Shown in pieces: positions 33,785 to 42,483 of a stretch of DNA of 64,000 nucleotides (the stretch's first letter is position 1; every line of letters starts with the position of its first letter). The notes under the pieces were generated by a model. It saw nothing but the letters and a program-made list of their open reading frames with translations. It had not been told where the DNA came from and made no database searches. Source of the stretch: Neptuniibacter sp048548695 (GTDB taxonomy: Bacteria > Pseudomonadota > Gammaproteobacteria > Pseudomonadales > Balneatricaceae); NCBI RefSeq assembly GCF_048548695.1, contig NZ_JBLYIF010000009.1. The stretch is one strand, 5' to 3'. A program made the translations under genes and the position numbers.

Positions 33785-34702
33785 TCAGCCATCGATCTGG
33801 CGATAACTATCTACTTCAACGCCAAATACACCAGCCGCCACGCCCAAAGCCCGACAAGCTTTTAACCAACTCTGATTTCTGGCGACTTTGCGTCCAAACA
33901 ACGCAGATACCCCCGCCTTGCAACATAAAACAACGATCTGAAACAGCGCCGAAACAAAGATACCAAATACAGCGCGACCATTTTTTTTCTTACGCCATGC
34001 TTCAGTGATACCTGCCCGGTACTTACGCTTGGACAACCAGCCTAGGCGGGTTCTGCTAACAGGAATAATCTCATGCACCAATGCGTCTGGACACTTTAAA
34101 ATACGCACGCCTTTGGCAGTCGCTTCTTTAAAGAAAATGACGTCAGTGCCACCTGCCAATGGCCGGGATTCATCAAACCTAAGGGAGTGTTGTTTGATGG
34201 CCGCCATTGGTACCAAAACATTATTGGTCGCACATGATTCAAGCCGTTTGCCACGCGCATGGCTGTTTAGACGCTTGTTAAATAGCGCCCTGATCTCCGG
34301 CGGCGTTTCCGTAGGAAGTTCTGACATTACACCACCTGACACAACCACCTCACCGCTATTTTCCTGACACAGCTGAAACAGCTTAAGCAGCCAGTCAGGC
34401 TCTACCCATTCATCATCATCAATAAACACCAGATAGTCGCTGCCCTGCTGAAGAACGTCCTCCACTGCACGGTTTCGAGCACAGGGAATGCCGCGTTTTG
34501 CTTCACAGACATAACGTAATGGAAAAGGAAATGATTCATTAAAGCCGTTGACCAGAGACTCCGCAGAACGGTCAGCATCATTGTCGACGATAAGAACAGA
34601 CAGTTGAAAACCTTGCACACTCACTGCTGCGAGACTTGCAAGGCAGGTTTTGAGCAATTCACCACGCTGACATGTGCAAACGCAAATACAGATATCTACC
34701 AT
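33785..34702 (-). CDS. Family 2 glycosyltransferase
   Basis: A 305-residue GT-A fold glycosyltransferase of family 2. The N-terminal nucleotide-sugar fold is clear: VDICICVCTCQRGELLKTCL, LIVDNDADRS, and the metal-binding FIDDDEWVEPDW. The C-terminus has a hydrophobic stretch (GIFVSALFQIVVLCCKAGVS) that may contact the membrane. The sugar and acceptor are unknown. It is the last gene of the minus-strand glycan cassette and converges on the DegS/AlgW gene, with 24 bp between the stops. Confidence 0.87.
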   Translation of the reverse strand: MVDICICVCTCQRGELLKTCLASLAAVSVQGFQLSVLIVDNDADRSAESLVNGFNESFPFPLRYVCEAKRGIPCARNRAVEDVLQQGSDYLVFIDDDEWVEPDWLLKLFQLCQENSGEVVVSGGVMSELPTETPPEIRALFNKRLNSHARGKRLESCATNNVLVPMAAIKQHSLRFDESRPLAGGTDVIFFKEATAKGVRILKCPDALVHEIIPVSRTRLGWLSKRKYRAGITEAWRKKKNGRAVFGIFVSALFQIVVLCCKAGVSALFGRKVARNQSWLKACRALGVAAGVFGVEVDSYRQIDG

Positions 34703-34815
34703 AGACCAAAGCTGCCTGTTAAATTCTTAATGTTAGATTTCTAACTGTGGTGACTGAAGCGCCTGTACCCAAACGAAGGCTACTCAACACTGAGAACACA
34801 AAAACAGTTCACACA

Positions 34816-36003
34816 CTACAGTCTGGGCAGGTGGACACTAGAAAATATCCAGCGCCACATCTCATTCAGTTGCTGGCGCACCCATGGCAAGTGGCCATTA
34901 ATTTTGCCACGTATTTCTGCCAGTGCAGGAGGGGCACAGAATTCTCCCAACACTTTAGAAGCCTGATGAATATCATCAATCAACCAATGCTCCAAGCCAA
35001 AGTCCTGCAGCAACTCTCGATATTTATGACTCCAACCAAATACCACCACAGGGGTTTCAGTTGCCAGGCTCGATACCACACCATGATACCGGGATGAAAA
35101 CACAAACTCAGCCCCAGCGATGTAAGCCTTAATCAACAAAGCGTCCGCAGGATTAAGCACCCGCACCTGATCAAGGTCAGAGAGCTGTTGGCATATTGCC
35201 AGATCTTTCACACCCTCATGATTCAGCATAATCGGTTCGACATTTAACTGCCTGGATAACCTGATGAACTCCCTCGCTACGGAGATATATTCTGCATGAT
35301 CAACTGCACCCGCCTCCAAGACTTTATTATTGGGGATAAATAAAGAATATGGCTTAGTGGCAGGCAATGAAGTACCACAATCCAAAAGGAAAGTAATATC
35401 AGGGTAAAGTCTGGCTTTCTTAATAAAGGGCACTAAATACTGAGCTGATTGTCGATCCCGGACACAAACACAAGCCGCACAGTCGAGACTAGGTTTTAAA
35501 CTGGTTTTAAAGCCATCAGTGTCAAATGGCCCAAAGGACTGAGGCAGGAAAACCAGAGGCTTATTCTGTGCTTGCCAACCGGCTCTGCGGTCTTCCAAGC
35601 GCCGCTGCGCCTTAGCACTGCCCCAATAATCTCCATAGGCAAACCCTGAAGCATCGATCACCAGATCAACATCTTGCTCCAGAACAATATCCAGGCGATC
35701 TCTTTGTTCGCGTGGCAACCAAGAAAAAGCGCGATAAATAGAAGGCCGCCGCTGACTTTTCGTCAGTCTGTTTGTTTTTAGTGTGCTGAGCAGGCTCTGT
35801 AAGCGGCCGGCACCATTCTTTAAGCACCGCTTAATACCCAACTTTTTAAGTTCCGGCTCCGGGAGCTTCTGGGCCGTAGCAAATATACAATTACCAAACT
35901 GCTTATTGCATGACTGCATCACAGCACGAGCCAATAGCTCAGCACCACGGTTAGGTAAACCAATGCCAATCAACTCTATATAAACTGGACGCTTTTTACT
36001 CAT
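34816..36003 (-). CDS. Polysaccharide pyruvyl transferase family protein
   Basis: A 395-residue protein of the polysaccharide pyruvyl transferase family, whose members put ketal-linked pyruvate on sugars of exopolysaccharides or cell-wall polymers. Marks are the N-terminal GIGLPNRGAELLARAVMQ, FLPQSFGPF, VCVRDRQSAQYL, and the C-terminal FVFSSRYHGVVSSLATETPVV with the conserved Arg-Tyr-His. The start overlaps the end of the nitroreductase-like gene by 8 bases, so the two are translationally coupled. The acceptor polymer is unknown. Confidence 0.85.
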   Translation of the reverse strand: MSKKRPVYIELIGIGLPNRGAELLARAVMQSCNKQFGNCIFATAQKLPEPELKKLGIKRCLKNGAGRLQSLLSTLKTNRLTKSQRRPSIYRAFSWLPREQRDRLDIVLEQDVDLVIDASGFAYGDYWGSAKAQRRLEDRRAGWQAQNKPLVFLPQSFGPFDTDGFKTSLKPSLDCAACVCVRDRQSAQYLVPFIKKARLYPDITFLLDCGTSLPATKPYSLFIPNNKVLEAGAVDHAEYISVAREFIRLSRQLNVEPIMLNHEGVKDLAICQQLSDLDQVRVLNPADALLIKAYIAGAEFVFSSRYHGVVSSLATETPVVVFGWSHKYRELLQDFGLEHWLIDDIHQASKVLGEFCAPPALAEIRGKINGHLPWVRQQLNEMWRWIFSSVHLPRL

Positions 36004-36994
36004 AAACCTTTAACAAACTTTGGGGTGATTTTTTTTGTGAAAAAGGAATTAAGGCATCCGGGTCAGGGTAGCCAAAACCGACTAACATAATAGGCACATG
36101 GAAACTTTCTAAATCAAGCAAATCCCGGGCAGACTGGTGATTGGCCTCCACATCAGGCCAATTAATCGGCACACTGGCCAACCCTTGCGCAGTAAAGCCC
36201 AGCATAAGTTGAGATGTTGCCAATGCTGAATCTATATAAATCAGATGCCGGTCACGCGCTAGTGCAAAATTAGAAAGGTCTCCCAACACCATAATCAAAT
36301 GTGGCAGCTCATTACCAAACCCCGCAGTACCAAAGGGCAGGTTTACGATCTGCTGTTTGATACAAGGATTTTCTATTAACAAATAACGATACGGCTGCCT
36401 GTTGCAGGCAGATGCTGCCTGCGTCGCACAGCTGACGGCATGCTCAACCTGATGCCGCATAACCTTTCGATCTTCAAACCAGCGGCAAGAGACTCTGTTT
36501 TCACATAATTGAAGGAAACGATCAGCATCGAAACCACTGTCGTGTGTTATCTCACGAAATGAGAACGGAGTTTTATCTGAGCCTGATATATGTGCAACAA
36601 CAATCTGTCGAAACGCCTGATAAGCCAGAGCAACTTTATCGTCACTTTTCTCAACGGTATCAAAATAGCGACTCAAGACAGCATTAGACCACTCAAGCTC
36701 TGCCTCATCATGACAACCGGAAGATACTGCCGCTTGATATGCCTGGACTGTTTCACCAATATACTTTTCTGCGAAAGTTTTTTTCGCATTTGGAAAACAC
36801 AGACCTTTCTCGAGACGATGAGTGTTCCGCCGGAGCAACGGAGAGTGCTGCTGGGCCGGCTGATGATCGACTTTATAAGCCGCAACACCCGATCGAACGG
36901 CCTTTATTTCACCTGCGAAGACCTCTTGCCCTTTACTAGACTTGCGTTTGTTACCCCTACCGAACAACTTCAGCAACTCTTTTTTCAAACCCAT
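35996..36994 (-). CDS. Nitroreductase-family protein with N-terminal extension
   Basis: A 332-residue protein. The C-terminal half (about residues 160-332) is a nitroreductase/flavin fold with CENRVSCRWFEDRKV as the usual arginine start, ASACNRQPYRYLLIENP as the FMN-binding region, and GLASVPINWP. The N-terminal 160 residues are not part of that fold: they are basic at first, then helical (LLRRNTHRLEKGLCFPNAKK). Such fusions recur beside polysaccharide pyruvyl transferase genes, but their reaction is unknown. It is coupled to the pyruvyl transferase gene by an 8-base overlap. A 10-bp-arm palindrome lies about 50 bp upstream. Confidence 0.8.
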   Translation of the reverse strand: MGLKKELLKLFGRGNKRKSSKGQEVFAGEIKAVRSGVAAYKVDHQPAQQHSPLLRRNTHRLEKGLCFPNAKKTFAEKYIGETVQAYQAAVSSGCHDEAELEWSNAVLSRYFDTVEKSDDKVALAYQAFRQIVVAHISGSDKTPFSFREITHDSGFDADRFLQLCENRVSCRWFEDRKVMRHQVEHAVSCATQAASACNRQPYRYLLIENPCIKQQIVNLPFGTAGFGNELPHLIMVLGDLSNFALARDRHLIYIDSALATSQLMLGFTAQGLASVPINWPDVEANHQSARDLLDLESFHVPIMLVGFGYPDPDALIPFSQKKSPQSLLKVYE

Positions 36995-37036
36995 ACCAAT
37001 AACCGAGACAGCGGATAAGTTAGCGCGCAGTATTAG

Positions 37037-37065
37037 ATATTTTGTATCAACTATCTACAAAATAT
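37037..37065. promoter_or_regulatory. AT-rich palindrome upstream of the nitroreductase/pyruvyl transferase genes
   Basis: ATATTTTGTA (37037-37046) and TACAAAATAT (37056-37065) are perfect 10-bp arms around 9 bases, 43 bp upstream of the nitroreductase-like start. Low GC makes a terminator unlikely and an operator more likely. Confidence 0.45.
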
Positions 37066-37196
37066 TTACAGAAAACGTTCCAGAATTAACAGACAGATGA
37101 TATGGACTAGCGATTCCGCGTAAAATTGGAGCTCTGCTCGCCTCAAGCCGAACAAAGCAAGACCTCTCAACTATTCGAGAAGGACCGTAATAAAAC

Positions 37197-38540
37197 TTAA
37201 GCTTTACCAATGCAATGGTTGTTGTGCAGTGAAAACTGACCAGCGCCTTTCTCCCACTCAAAATAGTCAAGGCACCTGAAAATACTGATACCAATCACCA
37301 TCAGATAAAACAACCTACTGCTTCTCAGCACTGCTTCTGTTAATCCACCCACAGCCAAGGTTGCAACGATTATCAGTACAGCGTACCGATAACGAGTTCT
37401 CATACCGATCAAAGCCCCAGCTAACAGCAGGCACCAGACTATGACCCCAGGAATACCCTGTTTGGCAAACGCATCAAGGTACTGGTTATGGAAATGACCA
37501 TATCTAACTAATACACCGGGGTCATATCCATGCTGCTCGATAAACGCCGACGCTTTTTGCCTGATCTGGACATAGTCTGTGCCTGCCCCAGTTAGAGGTT
37601 CACTAACACCCAGATAAAGTGCGGTATGCCACATTTGGAGCCGATGTCCCACCCCTGTATTCAAATTTCCATCCAGAGTTCTTTGTACTTCCATTTGTGT
37701 TCTTTTAACTGCGCGGTCAAAAATATTAGCATTTGCCGCAATCAAGACCAAAACTGAAATGAACACTGTGATCAACATGACTAACTTCAGTCTTGATATG
37801 TAGCCTCTGCGAAGAACTTGCCAAATCAGGAACAGTATTACTGCTAAAAGAATAAGCGCAATGCCTCTGGTGCCCGTTGCATATGCACCCACGGCCCCCA
37901 CGCAACCCGCCATCAAAAACAACAATCGAAACCAACGGTTTTTATATATTCCGATATAAAAAAAACAGATCAGGCTTACTGTGATTACCAGATACCCATA
38001 CCGGATAGGGTTTGTCATGGTGCCTGCCCTAGGCAGCTCAAGAATGAACTTTTCATAAATGGCATAGCCACCAGCAGCCAACGCCGCAATCGCTATAGCA
38101 ATACCGACAACCTGATGACTGAAGCCATACCGCAGCAGGTACAGGAAGATAAAAACGGCAGCCACAGCCTTAGCCGGTTTATCATAATCGTCACCCAATG
38201 GGACGGCATGAGCCCACAAGTGCAATAGATGAAAAAGCCCAAACGCAAACAGACTGATGATCCACCATTTCTGGCTAGACCATATTTGAGGTATTTTTTT
38301 CAGACTCGGGATTAAAAACAGCAGGCTGCACAGCAACAAAAGTGAGGTCGCTGGAGATTTATTGCCGACAATGCTGTTCGCAAGAAACCAAAACACCAAC
38401 AAGCTGTTCAAGCCAAATATCAACTTGAAAAACAAGTCTTTACGCCAAAATAGATAGTCTTGATTGATATGCACGCTAACCTTCACCCTGCCCACAATAT
38501 TTTGACATAAGTGAAGATAAAACAGCCCTACGTCCAACAT
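37197..38540 (-). CDS. O-antigen ligase/polymerase-like membrane protein
   Basis: A 447-residue polytopic membrane protein with roughly twelve hydrophobic segments and a large periplasmic loop (about residues 270-345: VGHRLQMWHTAL, then PLTGAGTDYV and YGHFHNQYLDAFAKQG), which is the Wzy_C domain shared by WaaL ligases and Wzy polymerases. It should join or polymerise lipid-linked glycans on the periplasmic side. The frame is open up to 38618, inside hisD, but an intrinsic terminator of hisD fills 38546-38572, so I place the start at the ATG at 38540. No clear ribosome site is seen. Confidence 0.8.
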   Translation of the reverse strand: MLDVGLFYLHLCQNIVGRVKVSVHINQDYLFWRKDLFFKLIFGLNSLLVFWFLANSIVGNKSPATSLLLLCSLLFLIPSLKKIPQIWSSQKWWIISLFAFGLFHLLHLWAHAVPLGDDYDKPAKAVAAVFIFLYLLRYGFSHQVVGIAIAIAALAAGGYAIYEKFILELPRAGTMTNPIRYGYLVITVSLICFFYIGIYKNRWFRLLFLMAGCVGAVGAYATGTRGIALILLAVILFLIWQVLRRGYISRLKLVMLITVFISVLVLIAANANIFDRAVKRTQMEVQRTLDGNLNTGVGHRLQMWHTALYLGVSEPLTGAGTDYVQIRQKASAFIEQHGYDPGVLVRYGHFHNQYLDAFAKQGIPGVIVWCLLLAGALIGMRTRYRYAVLIIVATLAVGGLTEAVLRSSRLFYLMVIGISIFRCLDYFEWEKGAGQFSLHNNHCIGKA

Positions 38541-38545
38541 ACTGA

Positions 38546-38572
38546 CAAAAAGAAGGGAGGCTAAAGCCCCCC
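38546..38572 (-). terminator. Intrinsic terminator of the murA-hisG-hisD unit
   Basis: On the minus strand GGGGGGC and GCCTCCC (38566-38572 with 38555-38561, one G-U pair) form a stem around TTTA, followed by TTCTTTTT. It lies 12 bp after the hisD stop. Confidence 0.75.
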
Positions 38573-38583
38573 TGATTAATCCG

Positions 38584-39891
38584 TTAATCCTTGATGCGGT
38601 ACTCGGCAGAACGCGCATGGGCAGTCAAGCTTTCACCCCGCGCCAATACTGACGCCACTTTACCCATCTCAGAAGCGCCGTCATGAGAGAACATAATCAG
38701 CGAAGAGCGCTTCTGGAAATCATACACACCCAAGGGCGAAGAGAATCTCGCAGTACCGGATGTTGGCAGCACGTGATTGGGACCTGCACAGTAATCACCC
38801 AGAGCCTCTGCGGTGTAGCGCCCCATAAAAATGGCACCCGCATGGCGAATTTTTGGCAGCAAGCTTTCAGGATCAGCAACAGACAGCTCAAGGTGCTCCG
38901 GTGCTATACGATTAGAGACCTCACACGCCTCATCCATATCCTTAACCTTGATCAACGCGGCACGATTAACCATCGACGGCTCGATAATCGCTTTGCGTTC
39001 CATTGTTGGTAACAGTTTATTGATGCTGGCTTCCACCGCTGCAATAAATTCAGCGTCCGGGCTAACCAAAATCGGCTGGGCATCCTCATCATGCTCCGCT
39101 TGGGAGAACAGATCCATGGCGACCCAATCAGGATCGGTTTGCCCATCACACACCACCAGAATTTCGGAAGGACCGGCAATCATGTCAATGCCCACCGCTC
39201 CGAACACAGCACGTTTGGCCGTGGCAACGAAGATATTGCCCGGGCCAACGATCTTGTCGACTTTAGGCACTGTCTCAGTACCATAAGCCAAAGCAGCCAC
39301 AGCCTGCGCACCACCGACACAGAATACCCGATCCACACCTGATAACGCTGCCGCCGCCAATACCAGCTCATTGACCTCACCACCGGGGGTTGGCACAACC
39401 ATGATGATCTCTGCAACACCCGCCACTTTGGCCGGGAGCGCATTCATCAGCACTGAAGATGGATATGCCGCCTTACCGCCGGGCACATATAAACCTACTT
39501 TATCCACTGGAGTAACTTGCTGGCCCAACATGGTGCCATCGGCTTCGGTGTAACTCCATGACTCACCTTTCTGGCGTTCATGGTAACTACGTACCCGGTC
39601 AGCAGCCACTTCCAGCGCTTGACGCTGCTCTGTCGGCAAGTTATCGAGAGACTGATGCAGGCGTTCTTTTGACATTTCCAGCTCTGCCATACTGGCAGCG
39701 GGACAGTTATCAAAGCGCTCGGTGTATTCCAGCACAGCGGCATCACCTTCAGTACGCACACGATGCAAGATCTCGTTGACAACCTGGTTTACCTTGCCAT
39801 CAGACACCGATTCCCACGCCAGTAAACGATCCAGCTGCTGATTAAAGTCAGGCTGAGTAGAATCGAGTTTCGTTAGCGCTAGTTGGCTCAT
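38584..39891 (-). CDS. hisD: Histidinol dehydrogenase
   Basis: A 435-residue zinc enzyme that oxidises histidinol to histidine in the last two steps of histidine synthesis. Family segments include GLYVPGGKAAYPSSVLM, GGAQAVAALAYGTETVP, KIVGPGNIFVATAKR, DMIAGPSEILVV and GDYCAGPNHVLPTSGTARF. It overlaps hisG by 4 bases. In Pseudomonas hisC follows; here a terminator and the glycan cassette do. hisB, hisH, hisA and hisF are not in the window. Confidence 0.97.
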   Translation of the reverse strand: MSQLALTKLDSTQPDFNQQLDRLLAWESVSDGKVNQVVNEILHRVRTEGDAAVLEYTERFDNCPAASMAELEMSKERLHQSLDNLPTEQRQALEVAADRVRSYHERQKGESWSYTEADGTMLGQQVTPVDKVGLYVPGGKAAYPSSVLMNALPAKVAGVAEIIMVVPTPGGEVNELVLAAAALSGVDRVFCVGGAQAVAALAYGTETVPKVDKIVGPGNIFVATAKRAVFGAVGIDMIAGPSEILVVCDGQTDPDWVAMDLFSQAEHDEDAQPILVSPDAEFIAAVEASINKLLPTMERKAIIEPSMVNRAALIKVKDMDEACEVSNRIAPEHLELSVADPESLLPKIRHAGAIFMGRYTAEALGDYCAGPNHVLPTSGTARFSSPLGVYDFQKRSSLIMFSHDGASEMGKVASVLARGESLTAHARSAEYRIKD

Positions 39892-40541
39892 GCGTTAGCC
39901 TCCATCCGACGACGTTCAACTGCCGCGGTCAGCTTGTCCAGAATCGGCTGAATCTGGCGATATTTCATTTTCATGGAAGGTTGCCCCACCACCAGCCTGG
40001 AGCTGATATCGGCAATCTCTTCCATCGGTTCAAGACCATTGGCCCGCAAGGTATTGCCGGTATCAACAATATCAACAATGCGGTCAGCCAAGCCTAGAAT
40101 GGGCGCAAGCTCCATAGCACCATAGAGTTTGATGATATCAACTTGAGTACCCTGCTTAGCGAAGTAGTCTCGAGTGACATTAACAAACTTGCTGGCCACC
40201 TTCATGCGGCCCTGAACAGGTTCAGCGTTCTTGGGACCTGCCACCATCAACCGGCACCGCGAGATATTCAGGTCCAAAGGTTCATATAACCCTGCAGCAC
40301 CATGCTCCATCAGCACATCTTTACCCGCAACACCCATATCCGCACCACCGTACTCCACGTACGTAGGCACATCGGTCGCCCGGATGACAACCAGTTTGAT
40401 GTTGTCATGATTGGTAGCAAAGATCAGTTTACGGCTTTTATGAATATCTTCTGCCGGCACAATGCCTGCTTCTTCCAGCAAAGGCAGGGTTTCATCCAAG
40501 ATACGTCCCTTGGATAGCGCAATGGTCAGTTGTTGCTTCAT
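39888..40541 (-). CDS. hisG: ATP phosphoribosyltransferase, short form
   Basis: HisG, 217 residues, condenses ATP with PRPP in the first step of histidine synthesis. It has TIALSKGRILDETLPLL, GGADMGVAGKDVLMEH and the PRPP loop VDIVDTGNTLRANGL. At 217 residues it lacks the C-terminal regulatory ACT-like domain of the long form, so by family rules it needs the HisZ subunit, encoded outside this window. It overlaps hisD by 4 bases and lies 14 bp after murA. Confidence 0.97.
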   Translation of the reverse strand: MKQQLTIALSKGRILDETLPLLEEAGIVPAEDIHKSRKLIFATNHDNIKLVVIRATDVPTYVEYGGADMGVAGKDVLMEHGAAGLYEPLDLNISRCRLMVAGPKNAEPVQGRMKVASKFVNVTRDYFAKQGTQVDIIKLYGAMELAPILGLADRIVDIVDTGNTLRANGLEPMEEIADISSRLVVGQPSMKMKYRQIQPILDKLTAAVERRRMEANA

Positions 40542-40555
40542 GGTCTTCCTAGCCC

Positions 40556-41818
40556 TCAGCCCGGAACACGTTTGATACGTGCACCGAGGAGCTGCAGTTT
40601 TTCCTCAATACATTCATAACCACGGTCGATGTGGTAGATGCGATCAATCACCGTATCACCATTGGCAACCAGCCCTGCAATAACCAGACTGGCAGAGGCA
40701 CGCAGGTCGGTTGCCATCACTGGCGCCCCCTGCAAACGCTCAACCCCTTCGACCACAGCGGTATTACCATCAATGGTAATTTTCGCCCCCATGCGCATCA
40801 TTTCCTGCATGTGCATAAAGCGGTTTTCAAATATGGTTTCTTTCAGAATACTGACCCCTTCAGAGACCGCATTCATAGCAGAAAATTGCGCCTGCATATC
40901 TGTCGGGAAAGCCGGATAAGGTGCAGTCGTAATATTCACCGCTTTAGGACGATTGCCCTTCATATCGAGATCAATCCAGTCTTCACCGGTACTGATACAA
41001 GCGCCCGCCTCTTCCAACTTCTGTAATACTGCATCCAGAATCAGCGGCGAGGTATTTTTTATCCGGATATTGCCACGAGTCGCCGCCACTGCCGTCAGGT
41101 AGGTGCCAGTTTCAATACGGTCGGCAACCACTGAGTAGGTGCAACCATGCAGTGACTCAACACCGTTCACAATAATAGTATCGGTACCATGCCCGGTAAT
41201 ATCAGCACCCATGGCGATCAGGCACTGCGCCAAATCAGTGATCTCAGGTTCCCGGGCAGCATTTTCAATAATGGTTTGACCGTCAGCCAACGTCGCCGCC
41301 ATGAGAATATTTTCGGTGCCGGTAACTGTCACCGTATCGAAAAACACTCGGGCACCCTTGAGGCGACCATTGCTGCGTGCACGAATATAACCACCTTCAA
41401 CAGTGATGTCTGCACCCATGGCCCGCAGACCCTGAATATGCAGATCCACCGGACGCGAACCAATAGCACAGCCACCTGGCAGAGAGACTTCCGCTTCACC
41501 AAAGTGAGCCAGCATAGGCCCTAGCACCAGGATAGATGCACGCATGGTTTTGACCAGCTCATAGGGCGCACACAAGGACTTAATTGTGGTGGCATCCACT
41601 TCAACACTGAGCTTTTCGTCAATAACCAGTTCGACACCCATGCGTCGCAACAACTCCAGCATGGTAGTAATGTCATGCAGGTGAGGCAGGTTGCACACGG
41701 TAACGGGTTTATCTGCCAACAGTGTCGCTGCCAGAATTGGCAAGGCCGAGTTCTTGGCACCAGAGATGCGCACCTCACCAGAGAGTTGCTCACCACCGGT
41801 AATAATTAGTTTATCCAT
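40556..41818 (-). CDS. murA: UDP-N-acetylglucosamine 1-carboxyvinyltransferase
   Basis: MurA, 420 residues, transfers enolpyruvate from PEP to UDP-GlcNAc in the first committed step of peptidoglycan synthesis; it is the fosfomycin target. It has RISGAKNSALPILAATLLAD near the start and the loop LPGGCAIGSRPVDLH, whose cysteine is the fosfomycin-reactive residue. The start at 41818 (MDKLIITGG) matches the family; the frame is open 14 codons further. It lies 20 bp after ibaG and leads into hisG-hisD. Confidence 0.98.
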   Translation of the reverse strand: MDKLIITGGEQLSGEVRISGAKNSALPILAATLLADKPVTVCNLPHLHDITTMLELLRRMGVELVIDEKLSVEVDATTIKSLCAPYELVKTMRASILVLGPMLAHFGEAEVSLPGGCAIGSRPVDLHIQGLRAMGADITVEGGYIRARSNGRLKGARVFFDTVTVTGTENILMAATLADGQTIIENAAREPEITDLAQCLIAMGADITGHGTDTIIVNGVESLHGCTYSVVADRIETGTYLTAVAATRGNIRIKNTSPLILDAVLQKLEEAGACISTGEDWIDLDMKGNRPKAVNITTAPYPAFPTDMQAQFSAMNAVSEGVSILKETIFENRFMHMQEMMRMGAKITIDGNTAVVEGVERLQGAPVMATDLRASASLVIAGLVANGDTVIDRIYHIDRGYECIEEKLQLLGARIKRVPG

Positions 41819-41838
41819 CGGGTTATCCGGACTGGGTA

Positions 41839-42081
41839 TTAGTTCTGGACCGTCTGCCACTGGGCAGGCGTATACGTTTTGATGGTCAGAGCGTGAATCG
41901 TGCCATTGGCAATATGCTCTTTAAGACAGGCATAAACAAGCTGCTGCGACTTCACCGGGCGTAGGCCCTCAAATAGATCGCCCACCACTGTCACCTGAAA
42001 ATCGCAACCTTCGCCAGCTGTGGTCACTACGCAGTTTTCTAACTGTGCTTCCAGGATCTGCTTGACCTCTTCCGCTTGCAT
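41839..42081 (-). CDS. ibaG: BolA-family protein IbaG
   Basis: An 80-residue BolA-like protein of the IbaG type, implicated in iron-sulfur handling with monothiol glutaredoxins and in envelope integrity. It has the compact BolA fold with VVGDLFEGLRPVKSQQLVYACL and the IHALTIKTYTPAQW ending. It is the first gene after the mla terminator, 20 bp upstream of murA. Confidence 0.94.
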   Translation of the reverse strand: MQAEEVKQILEAQLENCVVTTAGEGCDFQVTVVGDLFEGLRPVKSQQLVYACLKEHIANGTIHALTIKTYTPAQWQTVQN

Positions 42082-42136
42082 GCAATGTTCTCCGCACTGT
42101 CAATAAAATCAGGCGCTCAATCATACCGGAAGACAA

Positions 42137-42164
42137 TAAAAAAGGCGATGCCAAGCACCGCCTT
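42137..42164 (-). terminator. Intrinsic terminator of the mla operon
   Basis: On the minus strand AAGGCGGTGC and GCATCGCCTT (42155-42164 with 42142-42151, one G-U pair) form a 10-bp stem around TTG, followed by a T-rich tail. It lies between mlaB and ibaG. Confidence 0.85.
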
Positions 42165-42191
42165 ATGATCCTGCTTCAGGGATTACGATCA

Positions 42192-42482
42192 CTAGTTCAA
42201 CTCATGATCCAAACCGACCAGTCTGGCAATTGACAATAGTTCATCCGGCACTGCAACCGCCTGAATCGCAACCCCAAGCTCACGGCTTTTACGCTGACAA
42301 CAAAGCCAAAACGACAACGCTGAGCTATCAACCGTGGTCACCTCAGAAAAATCAACCCTGACCTCACCCTGCAAACCTGAAAGCAAGCGCTCAGCTTGCT
42401 GCTGCAGTGGCACAATATCACTGAACCGCAAGGGTCCTTGCAAGGCAAGACAGTTCTTCTCCTGCAGCTGCACCTCAGCCAT
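42192..42482 (-). CDS. mlaB: STAS-domain protein MlaB
   Basis: A 96-residue STAS-domain subunit of the MlaFEDB lipid transporter, which moves phospholipids between the outer and inner membranes. It has the STAS pattern LALQGPLRFSDIVPLQQQAE and VDFSEVTTVDSSALSFWL. The ATG at 42482 starts one base after the mlaC stop, so translation is coupled. It is the last gene of mlaFEDCB. Confidence 0.9.
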   Translation of the reverse strand: MAEVQLQEKNCLALQGPLRFSDIVPLQQQAERLLSGLQGEVRVDFSEVTTVDSSALSFWLCCQRKSRELGVAIQAVAVPDELLSIARLVGLDHELN

Positions 42483-42483
42483 A

